Of a DNA stretch of 47,365 nucleotides, positions 16,077-24,765 are shown in pieces. The DNA lies in assembly GCA_016181265.1 (NCBI GenBank), contig JACOZP010000004.1:1-47365 (forward strand). The letters run 5' to 3'. The DNA is from Candidatus Woesearchaeota archaeon. Its GTDB lineage: Archaea > Nanobdellota > Nanobdellia > Woesearchaeales > GW2011-AR9. The position numbers and the translations under genes were made by a program. The stretch's first letter is position 1, and each line of letters begins with the position of its first letter. The notes beneath the pieces are model-generated. The model was given only the letters and a program-made list of their open reading frames with translations. It made no database searches and had not been told where the DNA came from.

Positions 16077-16925
16077 TTAGGTGTATGTCACTTTAAATCC
16101 ATCTGCGGAGACGAACTCCAGGTTATTATGCTTTTTACTATAACCCCATAACTCGAAAAAGTGCCATAATTTAATTTCCGTTCCATCCACGCTGATCGTG
16201 GAGGTAAATGAATTCCAATCGATAAGACAGATCTCTGTAGGGTTGGGAAGATCTAAAGAGACACAATCGTTAATCTCGTTGAAATAGAACCAGTATTCGT
16301 TAGCTGCTAAATATTCATTCGGACCTTTGATATAATTTTTAACAGTAATATTATATTCGAGGGATGCGGCGTTATTATCATCATTTTTCTCTTTAATCTC
16401 GTTAGTGTTAGTAGGAGGATCGACTTCGTAGCCGATGGTATAAACTCCTGAGTTCTGGAAAGAGAAAGTATTCAAAGCGCCGACGACGTCTTTATCTGTA
16501 AAGAGCAAAGCTTCTCCTGGTTGGAGAGTCACGGCCGGCGCAGCAGGAATGATGCCGTTGTCAAATTGGATAGATGTAGTGCCGATCTCTTGCCAATAGG
16601 TAGTGCCGTCAGCTTTCTCGATGAATGCTTTATGGAGAGGCTCTACTCCAACAGTCTTCATCTCACCGGAGTAAAGATAAAGGGGATAACCGATGCCTTC
16701 TCTCGCTCCGGATTGGAGCATTTTAATGGGGAAGCGAGAAGTGATCGGTTCGTCGCCAATATTTCTAATTTTATAGGGTAAAAATACACTCTCGCTGTAA
16801 CCGTCTTTAGGAAGTAATTCCGGTTCTCCTAGTTCTACGACGAGGTCTCCTTGTGCTGCCACAACGAGGCTCAGCATAATGGGGAGAATAATGGAAAGTA
16901 AAAGGAAATACTTCTTTGAACCCAT
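16077..16925 (-). CDS. Secreted protein with CARDB-like beta domain
   Basis: A 282-aa exported protein. It has an N-terminal signal peptide (residues 1-23, ending VVAAQ) and then an all-beta segment. The block at about residues 50-190 (PYKIRNIGDEPIT..., LQPGEALLF, YTIGYEVDPPTNTNEIKEKNDDNN) resembles CARDB/APHP adhesion-type beta domains seen in archaeal surface proteins. The C-terminal 90 residues contain two Cys (CVSLDL, EICLID) likely forming a disulfide. No catalytic motif is visible. The 5' side faces the palindromic element at 16971-17108. Confidence 0.6.
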   Translation of the reverse strand: MGSKKYFLLLSIILPIMLSLVVAAQGDLVVELGEPELLPKDGYSESVFLPYKIRNIGDEPITSRFPIKMLQSGAREGIGYPLYLYSGEMKTVGVEPLHKAFIEKADGTTYWQEIGTTSIQFDNGIIPAAPAVTLQPGEALLFTDKDVVGALNTFSFQNSGVYTIGYEVDPPTNTNEIKEKNDDNNAASLEYNITVKNYIKGPNEYLAANEYWFYFNEINDCVSLDLPNPTEICLIDWNSFTSTISVDGTEIKLWHFFELWGYSKKHNNLEFVSADGFKVTYT

Positions 16926-16961
16926 AAATAAAAGTAAATTCTAAATCTATTTAAAGATTTG

Positions 16962-16970
16962 GTTTAGGTA
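16962..16970 (+). repeat. Left 9-bp target-site duplication
   Basis: GTTTAGGTA lies directly before the palindromic element and is repeated exactly directly after it at 17109-17117. Confidence 0.75.
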
Positions 16971-17108
16971 AGCTCTGTCCGGAGACGAAGATATTTGGCT
17001 ACTGGAGCACGGCGCGATTACGGGAGATCGACGTATCAGGTCTAAAAAGTGGCTCCCATGCACTTCGAGGGTCGCCAGTAGCTAAAAAATATTATTCCGG
17101 ACAGAGCC
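16971..17108. mobile_element. MITE-like palindromic element, 138 bp
   Basis: A non-coding element with 13-bp terminal inverted repeats, AGCTCTGTCCGGA at 16971-16983 and its complement at 17096-17108, with one mismatch at the outermost base. Two further paired blocks lie inside: ATATTT at 16991 with AAATAT at 17087, and GCTACTGG at 16998 with CCAGTAGC at 17075. An inner GGGAG/CTCCC stem (17022, 17053) closes the loop. The whole can fold into one long hairpin. The exact 9-bp direct repeat on both flanks is a target-site duplication, so this is an inserted transposon derivative rather than a native RNA gene. The parent transposase family is not identified and no transposase is in the window. Confidence 0.8.
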
Positions 17109-17117
17109 GTTTAGGTA
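17109..17117 (+). repeat. Right 9-bp target-site duplication
   Basis: GTTTAGGTA, identical to 16962-16970. The empty site would read GGTTTAGGTATCTCTCC. Confidence 0.75.
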
Positions 17118-17185
17118 TCTCTCCGTTCAGATGCAGAGCTGCAACTACAACAATCAATATAAACTTCTCTCTCAATAGAGGAGGG

Positions 17186-18421
17186 ATGAAATATGCGCAT
17201 CTCGGAGACCTGCACCTCGGCGCTTGGCGTGACCAGAAAATGCGTGATCTCTCTACGAAAGCGTTTCTGACGGCAATCGATGGTTGTATCGCAGAGAAGG
17301 TCGACTTTATCCTTTTTGCAGGAGACCTGTTTAACACGTCTCTGCCCTCTTTAGATACGTTGAAAATCGTGGCTAAAAAACTCAAGGAACTGCAGGACAG
17401 AAATATTCCATTATATACTATTGCCGGATCACATGACTTTTCACCGAGCGGCAAGACGATGATCGATGTCTTAGAGAATGGTGGCTTACTGGTCAACGTG
17501 TGTAAAGGAAAAGTAAATGCAGAGACAAAAGAGCTGGAACTGAGATTTACAGTTGATAATAAGACTGGTGCGAAGATTACGGGAGTGTTGGGAAGAAGGG
17601 GATTATTGGATAAGACATATTATGAGAGTCTGCAGCGTGAGATGTTAGAGAATGAACCAGGATATAAGATCTTTATGTTTCACACGACGATCGCGGAACT
17701 ATTACCAGAACATTTGGCGATGATGGAAGCGCAGCCGATCTCTGTCTTTCCGCAAAGATTCAATTATTATGCAGGGGGACATATTCATCACCCAACAAAA
17801 AAAGTGATCGATGGTTATGGTACAGTAACGTATAGCGGTGCCTTGTTTCCCAACAACTTTCAGGAAGTAGAAAAGTATAGTTATGGGGGGTATTATGTAA
17901 TAACCGTCGATCACGGCGCGCCGGGAGCGGTGACGCAAATAGTAGAATGGGTGCCAGTGAAAGTAATGGATCATGTTTCTTTGGTGTTAGATTGCAGTGA
18001 AAAAGCGCCGGATGTCATCGGGTTCGAAGTCTTAGAAGAGCTAGAGAAAAGAGAAGTAAAAGATTGTTTGGTGACAATTCGGTTGAAGGGTACGATCAAA
18101 GGTGGAAAAGTTGGTGATATCCATTTCAAAGATATTTTTGAGCGCCTCTTCGCAAGAGGAGCGTATTGTGTGCTGCGGAATACAGCGAAATTGCAGTCGC
18201 AGGAGTTTGAAGAGATCGTCGTCAATGAAAATACAGAAAATATGGAAGAAATGCTGATTGCTGAACATCTCCAGCAGATTTCGTTATTTGATCTGGAGAA
18301 AGAAAAAGAATTGACTAAAAACTTGCTGCAGGTGTTGAATACGACAAAGAAAGAAGGGGAAAATGCGGGTGATTTTCAGAATAGGATCGAAGGAGAGATG
18401 AATAGGATGTTTGGGATCTGA
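17186..18421 (+). CDS. mre11: Mre11/SbcD-family nuclease
   Basis: Metallophosphoesterase of 411 aa of the Mre11 type, which trims DNA ends in double-strand break repair, normally with Rad50. The metal ligands are seen in LGDLHLG (residues 6-12), FAGDLFN, GSHDFSP, MFHTTI and GGHIHHP, in the right order. The third motif reads GSHD where most members have GNHD. A capping region (TYSGALFPNNFQEVE) and a charged helical tail, probably the Rad50-binding part, follow. There is no rad50, herA or nurA nearby. A GAGGAGG sequence abuts the ATG with only about one base of spacing. The MITE-like element ends 68 bases upstream, so the original promoter may be altered. Confidence 0.85.
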   Translation: MKYAHLGDLHLGAWRDQKMRDLSTKAFLTAIDGCIAEKVDFILFAGDLFNTSLPSLDTLKIVAKKLKELQDRNIPLYTIAGSHDFSPSGKTMIDVLENGGLLVNVCKGKVNAETKELELRFTVDNKTGAKITGVLGRRGLLDKTYYESLQREMLENEPGYKIFMFHTTIAELLPEHLAMMEAQPISVFPQRFNYYAGGHIHHPTKKVIDGYGTVTYSGALFPNNFQEVEKYSYGGYYVITVDHGAPGAVTQIVEWVPVKVMDHVSLVLDCSEKAPDVIGFEVLEELEKREVKDCLVTIRLKGTIKGGKVGDIHFKDIFERLFARGAYCVLRNTAKLQSQEFEEIVVNENTENMEEMLIAEHLQQISLFDLEKEKELTKNLLQVLNTTKKEGENAGDFQNRIEGEMNRMFGI

Positions 18422-18460
18422 TCACTGAGCATCAGAAATTCTCTGTTCGAAAAAACCACA

Positions 18461-18468
18461 TTTATATA
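18461..18468 (+). promoter_or_regulatory. TATA box of pgk
   Basis: TTTATATA lies 22 bases before the ATG of phosphoglycerate kinase and fits a leaderless transcript. Confidence 0.65.
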
Positions 18469-18490
18469 CCACATTTGTCTTCCTTCTCCT

Positions 18491-19738
18491 ATGAGACGAT
18501 TCTTGCTGACAGAACTTCCTCTCCAAGGAAAGAAGGTCTTTCTGCGCGTTGATTTTAATGTGCCCATCAAAGAAGGAACAGTGACAGATGACCGCAAGAT
18601 ACGCGCAGTATTGCCAACGCTGAGTTATTTATTAGAGAAAGGCTGTACGATCATTCTAGCGACCCATCTTGGTCGCCCAGAAGGAAAAATGGTAGAGAAC
18701 CTACGTACGGCACCATTAGCAAACGTATTACAAGAATTGCTACCTAAAGAAACAGTTACACCTCTTTACGACTGCATTGGTAAAGAGGTACGCGAGAGGG
18801 TTACTACAGGAAGAGCAAAGACCGTTTTTGTTCTAGAAAATGTTCGCTTTTACAAAGAAGAAGAAGAGAATGATCTGACATTTGCCCATGCGCTGGCTGA
18901 TCTTGCCGAATTCTATGTGAATGACGCTTTTGGAGAGCATGGAAGACATGCTTCGGTGGATGCGATCACACAATTCCTGCCAAGTGCAGCGGGTTTTTTG
19001 GTGGAAAGAGAAATCTTGCAGCTGAGCAAAGCCTTGCAACCAGAAAGACCGGCAGTCTGGCTGATGGGCGGTGCAAAACTAGACAAAGTCGATCTCATCA
19101 AACAGGCGTTGAAGAAAGCGGATTACATTCTCATAGGAGGGGCGCTAGCGTTTTCCTTTTTGAGAGCGAAAGGATACGCGGTAGGACATTCCAAGACAGA
19201 TCAAGAATCAATAGCAACGGCCAAAAAAATATTGAAGAACCGTGGCGCAGACAAAATTATTTTGCCTCTTGATTTTGTGGCAGCGGATGCTTTTTCTCAG
19301 AATGCGAAGACCGAGATCGTTCCCTATGGAGAGATACCCGCAGAGAAGATCTGTCTTGACCTCGGACCGAGAACGATAGAAGAATTCAAAAAATATTTGC
19401 GTCAAGCACGGACGATTGTCTGGAATGGTCCGTTGGGGTATTTTGAATGGGTGAAGTTCGCCACAGCGACACGGGAGATTGCGCGGTTCATCAGCGCACT
19501 TACGGCGACGCGCATCTGTGGCGGAGGCGAGACAGCGGAAGCGATCCAACGCTATCATTTAGAAGATAAGATGACACACGTTTCTACTGGGGGAGGAGCA
19601 GCGCTATTATATCTCTCTGGGAAGAAGATACCGGCAATCACAGCGTTGGAGAAAAATTATCTGAAGTTCCGGAAGAAAGTGAAGCCTGTTAAATTCTCTG
19701 GATTCTCTTTAGATGACGATCACAACTCTCCTCTGTAA
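18491..19738 (+). CDS. pgk: Phosphoglycerate kinase
   Basis: Glycolytic and gluconeogenic enzyme that exchanges phosphate between 1,3-bisphosphoglycerate and ATP. Substrate-site motifs are RVDFNVP (residues 17-23), THLGRPEGK, FVLENVRF and NDAFGEHGRHASV; nucleotide-site motifs are GGAKLDKV, GPLGYFE, GGGETAE and STGGGAALL. The length of 415 aa is normal. The last 30 bases overlap the convergent coiled-coil gene. No other glycolytic gene is nearby. Confidence 0.96.
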   Translation: MRRFLLTELPLQGKKVFLRVDFNVPIKEGTVTDDRKIRAVLPTLSYLLEKGCTIILATHLGRPEGKMVENLRTAPLANVLQELLPKETVTPLYDCIGKEVRERVTTGRAKTVFVLENVRFYKEEEENDLTFAHALADLAEFYVNDAFGEHGRHASVDAITQFLPSAAGFLVEREILQLSKALQPERPAVWLMGGAKLDKVDLIKQALKKADYILIGGALAFSFLRAKGYAVGHSKTDQESIATAKKILKNRGADKIILPLDFVAADAFSQNAKTEIVPYGEIPAEKICLDLGPRTIEEFKKYLRQARTIVWNGPLGYFEWVKFATATREIARFISALTATRICGGGETAEAIQRYHLEDKMTHVSTGGGAALLYLSGKKIPAITALEKNYLKFRKKVKPVKFSGFSLDDDHNSPL

Positions 19739-20587
19739 GGCATTGCTCGTCAAGATCTCCAGCTGCTGAACATATTCTTTATATCGCCCTTCGACTTCGA
19801 TGATCTCTTTCTCTAACACAGCGATATCGTTCTCCAACTTAAGTGCTTGCTGCTGATGATGCTTGAGCCAATAATCGACATCATCAATTTTCTGAAGGAG
19901 ATTTCTGCGATTTAATTCTTGTGAGAGAGATGATAATTCCTGCTGCAGACCAAGACATTCTTGTTGGATGGCAGTGATGGATGCTGGTTCGAGCGTCTGA
20001 AGAGCAGTATAGACGGCTTCCATATCACGCAGAGGAACAGTTAATTGATGGGAATCTAACGCTGCCTGCAAAGCTTTGACTTGAAGTACAATCTTGAGCT
20101 CCGTATCGGCGAGGAGAGTCTTTATCGCGTCAAAGAAATACTGAGAAAAAAGAGAGTTATTAAAAACTGCGTTTTCTGGGCGTTCTAACGTCTGACGCAG
20201 AATTAGAAAAGCATTATCAAGGGTATCACGATGTTGATATACTTTCTCTTGCACAACATCACGACGTTGTTTGTACGTCAATAATTGTTGGGCTTCGGGA
20301 TGGAATTGGAATTGAGAATATTCTAATTCTTTAGCTTGGATGACTTCTTTAGCACGCAGGAGACGCTGTTGGTGGTCAGCGATCCGCTCCTGAAGGGCAT
20401 GGATATTTTTGTTTGTACGAAGTGCTTGTTGGTAGATAGCGGTAATCCCAGAAGCGGTATCAGGGGGAAGAGGTTCTTGGTCGAACCATGTCTGAAAAGA
20501 AGAGAATGGCAAGCGGAGAGGATCTTTCTCAGGAAATGATTGTTGTACCGGCATTTCTGGCCGGAGCATCCCTTTTAGCCACCCCAT
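19709..20587 (-). CDS. Coiled-coil protein of unknown function
   Basis: A 292-aa protein, family not recognised. After a Pro-rich N-terminal 40 residues it is almost entirely helical, with long heptad stretches rich in Gln, Leu and Glu at about residues 50-105, 155-200 and 205-275 (for example LQQELSSLSQELNRRN). No signal peptide, membrane segment or catalytic motif is seen. It may be a structural or scaffold protein. The C-terminus overlaps the end of pgk by 30 bases on the opposite strand. Confidence 0.6.
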   Translation of the reverse strand: MGWLKGMLRPEMPVQQSFPEKDPLRLPFSSFQTWFDQEPLPPDTASGITAIYQQALRTNKNIHALQERIADHQQRLLRAKEVIQAKELEYSQFQFHPEAQQLLTYKQRRDVVQEKVYQHRDTLDNAFLILRQTLERPENAVFNNSLFSQYFFDAIKTLLADTELKIVLQVKALQAALDSHQLTVPLRDMEAVYTALQTLEPASITAIQQECLGLQQELSSLSQELNRRNLLQKIDDVDYWLKHHQQQALKLENDIAVLEKEIIEVEGRYKEYVQQLEILTSNALQRRVVIVI

Positions 20588-20712
20588 GTTAAGAAAGCGG
20601 GGAGAAGGAGGTATTTAATGATTTTGGTGGTGAGGAAGGGATACGTAGAAATTATATTTTTAGAGCCATGATCAGGTAACATTTATAACAGTATCAACGC
20701 TGATTTATCAAT

Positions 20713-21303
20713 ATGGCCGAACCAGTGACGTATCAAATTTGTTTAGAATGCAGCAAGAAGCAAAGAAATTGCTGTCAGGACAACAGAGTGCCTTTAACTC
20801 TGGAAGATATTGATACCATCACTTCATTAGGTTTTAACTTTTTTGACTTTGCCATCGCTGGTGAATACGATGTTGAGGATTTCATAAATGAAGAGACCTG
20901 GTGGAAAAACAGCATTATAACAATCGATAACAAACACTATAAGATCAATACCAGAAATGATGAAAAAGGTAATTGTATCTTTCTCAAAGATGGTCTTGGC
21001 TGCATTTTAGGTAAAAATCGTCCCGCTGTCTGTAAGATATATCCTTTTTGGGTCAATGATAAGGAAGAAATAGTTTACGAACAAGGAGAAGAAGAGTTGT
21101 GTTATCTCGGAAGGGGGAAAAGGACTGTTTTAGAAAGCGCAAAATTAGTGGGGGAAGATGAGAAGAGCCTCAAGTCCTACTTCGAAAAAATAAAAAAAGA
21201 CTGTATCGAGAATAAAGATGCGCATCGGGAACTTCTCTTAAAGATCCTGAAAAGAGAGGAGGCTAGCGGGGTGGATGAGAATAATGGGGATAATACCCCA
21301 TAA
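20713..21303 (+). CDS. YkgJ-family cysteine-cluster protein
   Basis: A 196-aa protein with the YkgJ/UPF0153 cysteine pattern. CLECSKKQRNCC is at residues 9-20, then NCIFL, GCILGKNRPAVC and KIYPFWV around residues 93-116, and a later Cys. The cluster probably binds zinc or an iron-sulfur centre. YkgJ proteins are widespread but biochemically poorly known. The extra 75 residues after the cluster are Lys/Glu-rich. The gene converges on the YchF-like gene with one base between stop codons. Confidence 0.8.
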   Translation: MAEPVTYQICLECSKKQRNCCQDNRVPLTLEDIDTITSLGFNFFDFAIAGEYDVEDFINEETWWKNSIITIDNKHYKINTRNDEKGNCIFLKDGLGCILGKNRPAVCKIYPFWVNDKEEIVYEQGEEELCYLGRGKRTVLESAKLVGEDEKSLKSYFEKIKKDCIENKDAHRELLLKILKREEASGVDENNGDNTP

Positions 21304-21304
21304 T

Positions 21305-22504
21305 TTACCTTCCTGCTACAATCTCCATCACATCACGATGCTTCAAAGGATATTCTTTACCAACAGTCTTCTTTGTCTTGACATCAATCGCGCGGATGAA
21401 ATTCTTTCCCAAGTCAGTATGTAATTTAAACGCAAAATCTAATGCCGTGCTTTGCGGAGGAAGCAAGAAACAGTCCGGCAGAACATTGCCATCTTTATCT
21501 TCCAATTTATTCGCGCCGCCGGGGAAGATGGCCATGTACCCCAACAAAGAAAAGACAGCAAAATCTAAAACTTGCTGGACACCGGTTGTGCTGTGAGCAT
21601 CAAGGATATTTTTTTGGATAAAAGCGAGAGCGTTTTTCTGCCGGTCATTTAATTTTTCTGGGTGGAGGATGGTGAATGTTTTCTCTCCCGCAACATAATC
21701 GATCAACCCAGCTTTGGCGGCTTCACGCAATGCTAATTCTGACTCTGCTGAACAACCAATAAACGGATACGTAGGAAATTGTTTCTTTAATCGGTCAAGA
21801 TGGGCAGCTGCACCCGGTACATCAATCTTATTGCAAGCAATGATCATCGGTTTGGTTTTCTGACGGAGAAGCGTGGCAATCTGTCTTAGATCATCATCCG
21901 TCCAAGCGCTAGGTTTGTCTTTGTTAAGATCTAGGGTGGTAATCGTTTCCAAGACAATATCTTCAGTGACATGCAGGCCGGATAATTGTTTGGCAAGAGC
22001 AATCTCAATTTTGGTTTTCTCTTGTGTAACCGTACGCGCGAATTTCTCCCAACCTTTCTTGAGGATGCCTAAGTACCACATATCTAATTCAACTTCTAAA
22101 AAGCGAACATCATTTACGGGGTCGTAACTGCCGGCAGGAACGAGTTCTCCTTTTTCATTGGTTGAACCAGAAACATCAATGACGTGAATTAATGCATCGG
22201 CTTGGCGTAGGTCATCGAGGAACTGGTTGCCCATGCCCTTACCCTCATGTGCTCCAGGAACAAGGCCGGCCACGTCAATCATCTGCACGGGGACGAAGCG
22301 GAAATGGTGTAGACAATAGCCGGTACGAGGATTGCATTGTGTCTTGAATTCTTGATCAACGCAGGATACTTTAACGAAACCAACCCCCGTATTGGGCTTG
22401 ATTGTCGTGAACGGGTAACTGGCAATTTCAGCTTCCGCTAACGTTGCTGCACGGAAGAACGTGCTTTTTCCTACGGATGGTTTTCCAACAATTCCAACTT
22501 GCAT
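21305..22504 (-). CDS. YchF/OLA1-related translation-factor GTPase, archaeal type
   Basis: P-loop NTPase of the Obg/YchF group, 399 aa. G1 is GKPSVGKST at residues 6-14, G3 [20 protein letters not shown], and G4 NKID. The C-terminal TGS domain ends DVMEIVAGR. The insertion between G1 and G3 (about 40 residues with two Cys) and the NKxD motif, rather than NxxE, place it with the archaeal relatives of Obg/DRG/YchF. Such proteins bind the ribosome. The start codon is the only one that keeps the P-loop, with family members beginning [14 protein letters not shown]. Confidence 0.88.
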   Translation of the reverse strand: MQVGIVGKPSVGKSTFFRAATLAEAEIASYPFTTIKPNTGVGFVKVSCVDQEFKTQCNPRTGYCLHHFRFVPVQMIDVAGLVPGAHEGKGMGNQFLDDLRQADALIHVIDVSGSTNEKGELVPAGSYDPVNDVRFLEVELDMWYLGILKKGWEKFARTVTQEKTKIEIALAKQLSGLHVTEDIVLETITTLDLNKDKPSAWTDDDLRQIATLLRQKTKPMIIACNKIDVPGAAAHLDRLKKQFPTYPFIGCSAESELALREAAKAGLIDYVAGEKTFTILHPEKLNDRQKNALAFIQKNILDAHSTTGVQQVLDFAVFSLLGYMAIFPGGANKLEDKDGNVLPDCFLLPPQSTALDFAFKLHTDLGKNFIRAIDVKTKKTVGKEYPLKHRDVMEIVAGR

Positions 22505-22525
22505 AGTACGCTAGGAAAGCTTGGG

Positions 22526-23335
22526 TTATTTAATCTTTTCCGTACCATATTCGCGCAGGAGATCTTGGGCATGTTCGTTCAATCTTGCATGGGCAGCAAC
22601 GATGATGATCTGCTCTTCTAAATTGCGTTGCCCATGATAACGTACAGAAGAACCGTCTGCATACGTAACACAGCCACCGGCACCTTCGACAATGGCTTGC
22701 GGAGCACAGATGTCCCACGTTCCGCCGGAGCGTGCACGATACTTCAAGTGGAGAGTGCCTGTTCCTTCCGCGATCTGCATCATGCGCAGACCTTGCCCAC
22801 CGGATGTTCTGATTTTAGATGGCGCTATCTTCCTCAGGAGATCTGACTGTTCTCTGAGCAATGTATCATTAGCAACAAGGATTAGTTCTTCTTGGGGAGA
22901 CGTCGTCAATTTTTTCTTACTGCCGTCAGGATTGACACGATATGCTCCAATCGCTTTTCCGCCGTAATAATATTCTCCGGTTGTTGGCTTATAGACTAGT
23001 CCAAACAAAGCGTCGATATCAGCAAGGCCGATATGGATCGCAAAATGGTCGTCATGGCTCAGGAATCCATTTGTTCCATCGATCGGATCAACATACCATG
23101 TTCTTCTTCCAGAAAGAGTGGCCATCTCTTCACTGACGATACCATCCGCAGGGAATGAAGCGGTTATTCTTTCCACAATGAGGCGATTAGCCAGCTTATC
23201 CGCAATAGTGACAGGTGTTCCGTCGTCTTTCAGTTCTCGATCTACTCCCCCATAATAATAAGGGAGTATATTCGCAGTGGCCGTTCTCGCAGCGTCTAAC
23301 GCAACTTCTAATTCCAACGTAAAGTTTTGTGTCAT
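22526..23335 (-). CDS. Inositol monophosphatase/CysQ-family phosphatase
   Basis: Mg-dependent, Li-sensitive phosphatase family, 269 aa. The metal-binding motifs are DGIVSEE (about residue 65), DPIDGTNGF (about residue 83) and GGTWDICAPQAIVEGAGG near residue 207. The substrate may be inositol phosphate, fructose 1,6-bisphosphate or 3'-phosphoadenosine phosphates; these cannot be separated by motif. It is transcribed divergently from a TrmB-type regulator with 55 bases between starts, which hints that the regulator controls it. Confidence 0.9.
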   Translation of the reverse strand: MTQNFTLELEVALDAARTATANILPYYYGGVDRELKDDGTPVTIADKLANRLIVERITASFPADGIVSEEMATLSGRRTWYVDPIDGTNGFLSHDDHFAIHIGLADIDALFGLVYKPTTGEYYYGGKAIGAYRVNPDGSKKKLTTSPQEELILVANDTLLREQSDLLRKIAPSKIRTSGGQGLRMMQIAEGTGTLHLKYRARSGGTWDICAPQAIVEGAGGCVTYADGSSVRYHGQRNLEEQIIIVAAHARLNEHAQDLLREYGTEKIK

Positions 23336-23360
23336 ACATCCCTAAGAGAGACCATAACTA

Positions 23361-23368
23361 TTTTATAC
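23361..23368 (+). promoter_or_regulatory. TATA box of the TrmB-family gene
   Basis: TTTTATAC is 22 bases before the ATG. The adjacent palindromic AT stretch at 23371-23390 (ATTAATTCTTAATTATTA) could be an operator shared with the divergent phosphatase gene, but this is a guess. Confidence 0.5.
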
Positions 23369-23390
23369 TACTATTAATTCTTAATTATTA

Positions 23391-24152
23391 ATGGAACGAG
23401 AATTGCGCTGCTTAGGACTGACCCAATATGAGACAAGCATTTATTGTACATTGATCGCAAGAGGCAAACTCTCCGCGCAAGAAATTGCGGGATTTTCAAA
23501 AGTTCCGCCAACAGCGGTATATCCTAATATCAAATCTCTGCTGGACAAGAAGCTGATTCAACAATTCGCAGGAAAAGTCCGCGCTTTCGAAGCGTTAAAT
23601 CCAGAGATGGCCATTCCCGCGCTCATCGAAGAAAAGAGAAAGAACTTATTGTTATTGCAACACGAAGTAGTACAGCGAGCGAAGATAGCGCGAAATTCAC
23701 AACATGTCGCGCCGACAAAAGAAGTAATTCAGCTAGCACAAGGCCGTGAGATCTCAGAGGCGATCTATCACTCTTTTGAAGAGAGAGCGCAAAAATCATT
23801 GTATATCATGGGTTGGTTCATGTATAAAGTCAAAGATAAGTATACTCATCTAAGACGGTTACAGAAACTTGTGAAGAAGCATGTTGATGTCCGGCTTCTC
23901 GTAATCGGAAGAAGAGAGAAGCAATGGTCGGTGATTGAAGCATATCAAAAAGCAGGAATTCCGGTACGCTATGTTCCGTTAGAAAATTTCTCGTTGGCGG
24001 TCTGCGATGGTACGGAATGCAAGATTACCTTAAAGAGTAAAGAATTGGCGGAAAAGATGCATGTTCTGGTCAATGATAAAGATCTTGCGGCAGCGATGCA
24101 AAGTTATTTCTTGATGACGTGGGAAAAAGCGGAAGAGATTGGAAGAGGGTAG
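23391..24152 (+). CDS. TrmB-family transcriptional regulator
   Basis: A 253-aa regulator. The N-terminal winged helix (residues 5-75: LGLTQYETSIYCTLIARGKL, then VYPNIKSLLDKKLI) matches the TrmB DNA-binding domain. A coiled linker and a phospholipase-D-like C-terminal domain (YIMGWFMYK..., VRLLVIG) follow, as in TrmB proteins that sense sugars in other archaea. The effector is unknown here. The likely target is the divergent IMPase-family gene. Confidence 0.85.
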   Translation: MERELRCLGLTQYETSIYCTLIARGKLSAQEIAGFSKVPPTAVYPNIKSLLDKKLIQQFAGKVRAFEALNPEMAIPALIEEKRKNLLLLQHEVVQRAKIARNSQHVAPTKEVIQLAQGREISEAIYHSFEERAQKSLYIMGWFMYKVKDKYTHLRRLQKLVKKHVDVRLLVIGRREKQWSVIEAYQKAGIPVRYVPLENFSLAVCDGTECKITLKSKELAEKMHVLVNDKDLAAAMQSYFLMTWEKAEEIGRG

Positions 24153-24208
24153 TGGTGCGACTTATTGGTTCCAGATTATGCACCTTCGTATCACCTCTCT
24201 CATCCCAC

Positions 24209-24679
24209 TTAGATCAAAAAGAAGATTACTAAGATTATAACAAGAAGAATATCGAGAATAATCTCCAAATGTGATTCTTTCATATAGAGACTTCCTAATC
24301 TCCAACAGAATTCTTTTTCATGCTTCAGACGGGCATAGTCTAAAAGAAGATGAGAATAATATCCTAATGCTAAAGCGAGAGCGACCTGCCATGTTAAGAA
24401 CGCAAGAATACAGAGCACGATGGTAATAAGTATTGCCCCAATACCATCATGAATAAAACTTCGTTGATTAAAACGATGAAAACGGACAGCATTATTCCAT
24501 GTTGCTTTTAATGAGAAACGATTGGTCTTTGCATGAGCGATCTGTTCCGCATAATGATCCAGATCAATTATGACACCAATAATCCCTGCAAGCAACGCTA
24601 ATTGCCAAGAAAAGAGATGTAATTTGATTAGAAGGACGGAAAGAGTAAAAGGAAATAAGAAGTGAGTTTGTGGATCCAT
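24209..24679 (-). CDS. YdjM-type membrane-bound metal-dependent hydrolase
   Basis: A 156-aa membrane protein with four to five hydrophobic segments. The ligand pattern fits the YdjM/DUF457 family: DPQTHFLFP at the N-terminus, IDLDHYAEQ near residue 40, RFHRFNQRSFIHD near 67, and GYYSHLLLDY near 107. These His/Asp residues line the metal site. The physiological substrate is not known. The gene is alone, convergent with the TrmB gene and divergent from the PHP gene. Confidence 0.75.
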   Translation of the reverse strand: MDPQTHFLFPFTLSVLLIKLHLFSWQLALLAGIIGVIIDLDHYAEQIAHAKTNRFSLKATWNNAVRFHRFNQRSFIHDGIGAILITIVLCILAFLTWQVALALALGYYSHLLLDYARLKHEKEFCWRLGSLYMKESHLEIILDILLVIILVIFFLI

Positions 24680-24732
24680 AAGGAAAGAAGGTGACGGAGT
24701 TTATTTAATCTTTCTGGTCTTCTTTTTTCCAC

Positions 24733-24745
24733 AAATTAAATAAAA
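24733..24745 (+). promoter_or_regulatory. TATA box of the PHP gene
   Basis: AAATTAAATAAAA, 20 bases before the ATG. Confidence 0.45.
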
Positions 24746-24765
24746 TCTGTTTCTCTCGGAACAAT

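Noticed and set aside
16971-17108. SRP RNA, RNase P RNA or tRNA in the palindromic element
   Set aside because: The TTCGAGG sequence looks like a T-loop, but its stem does not pair and no SRP or RNase P conserved core is present. The flanking 9-bp duplication fits an inserted element better.
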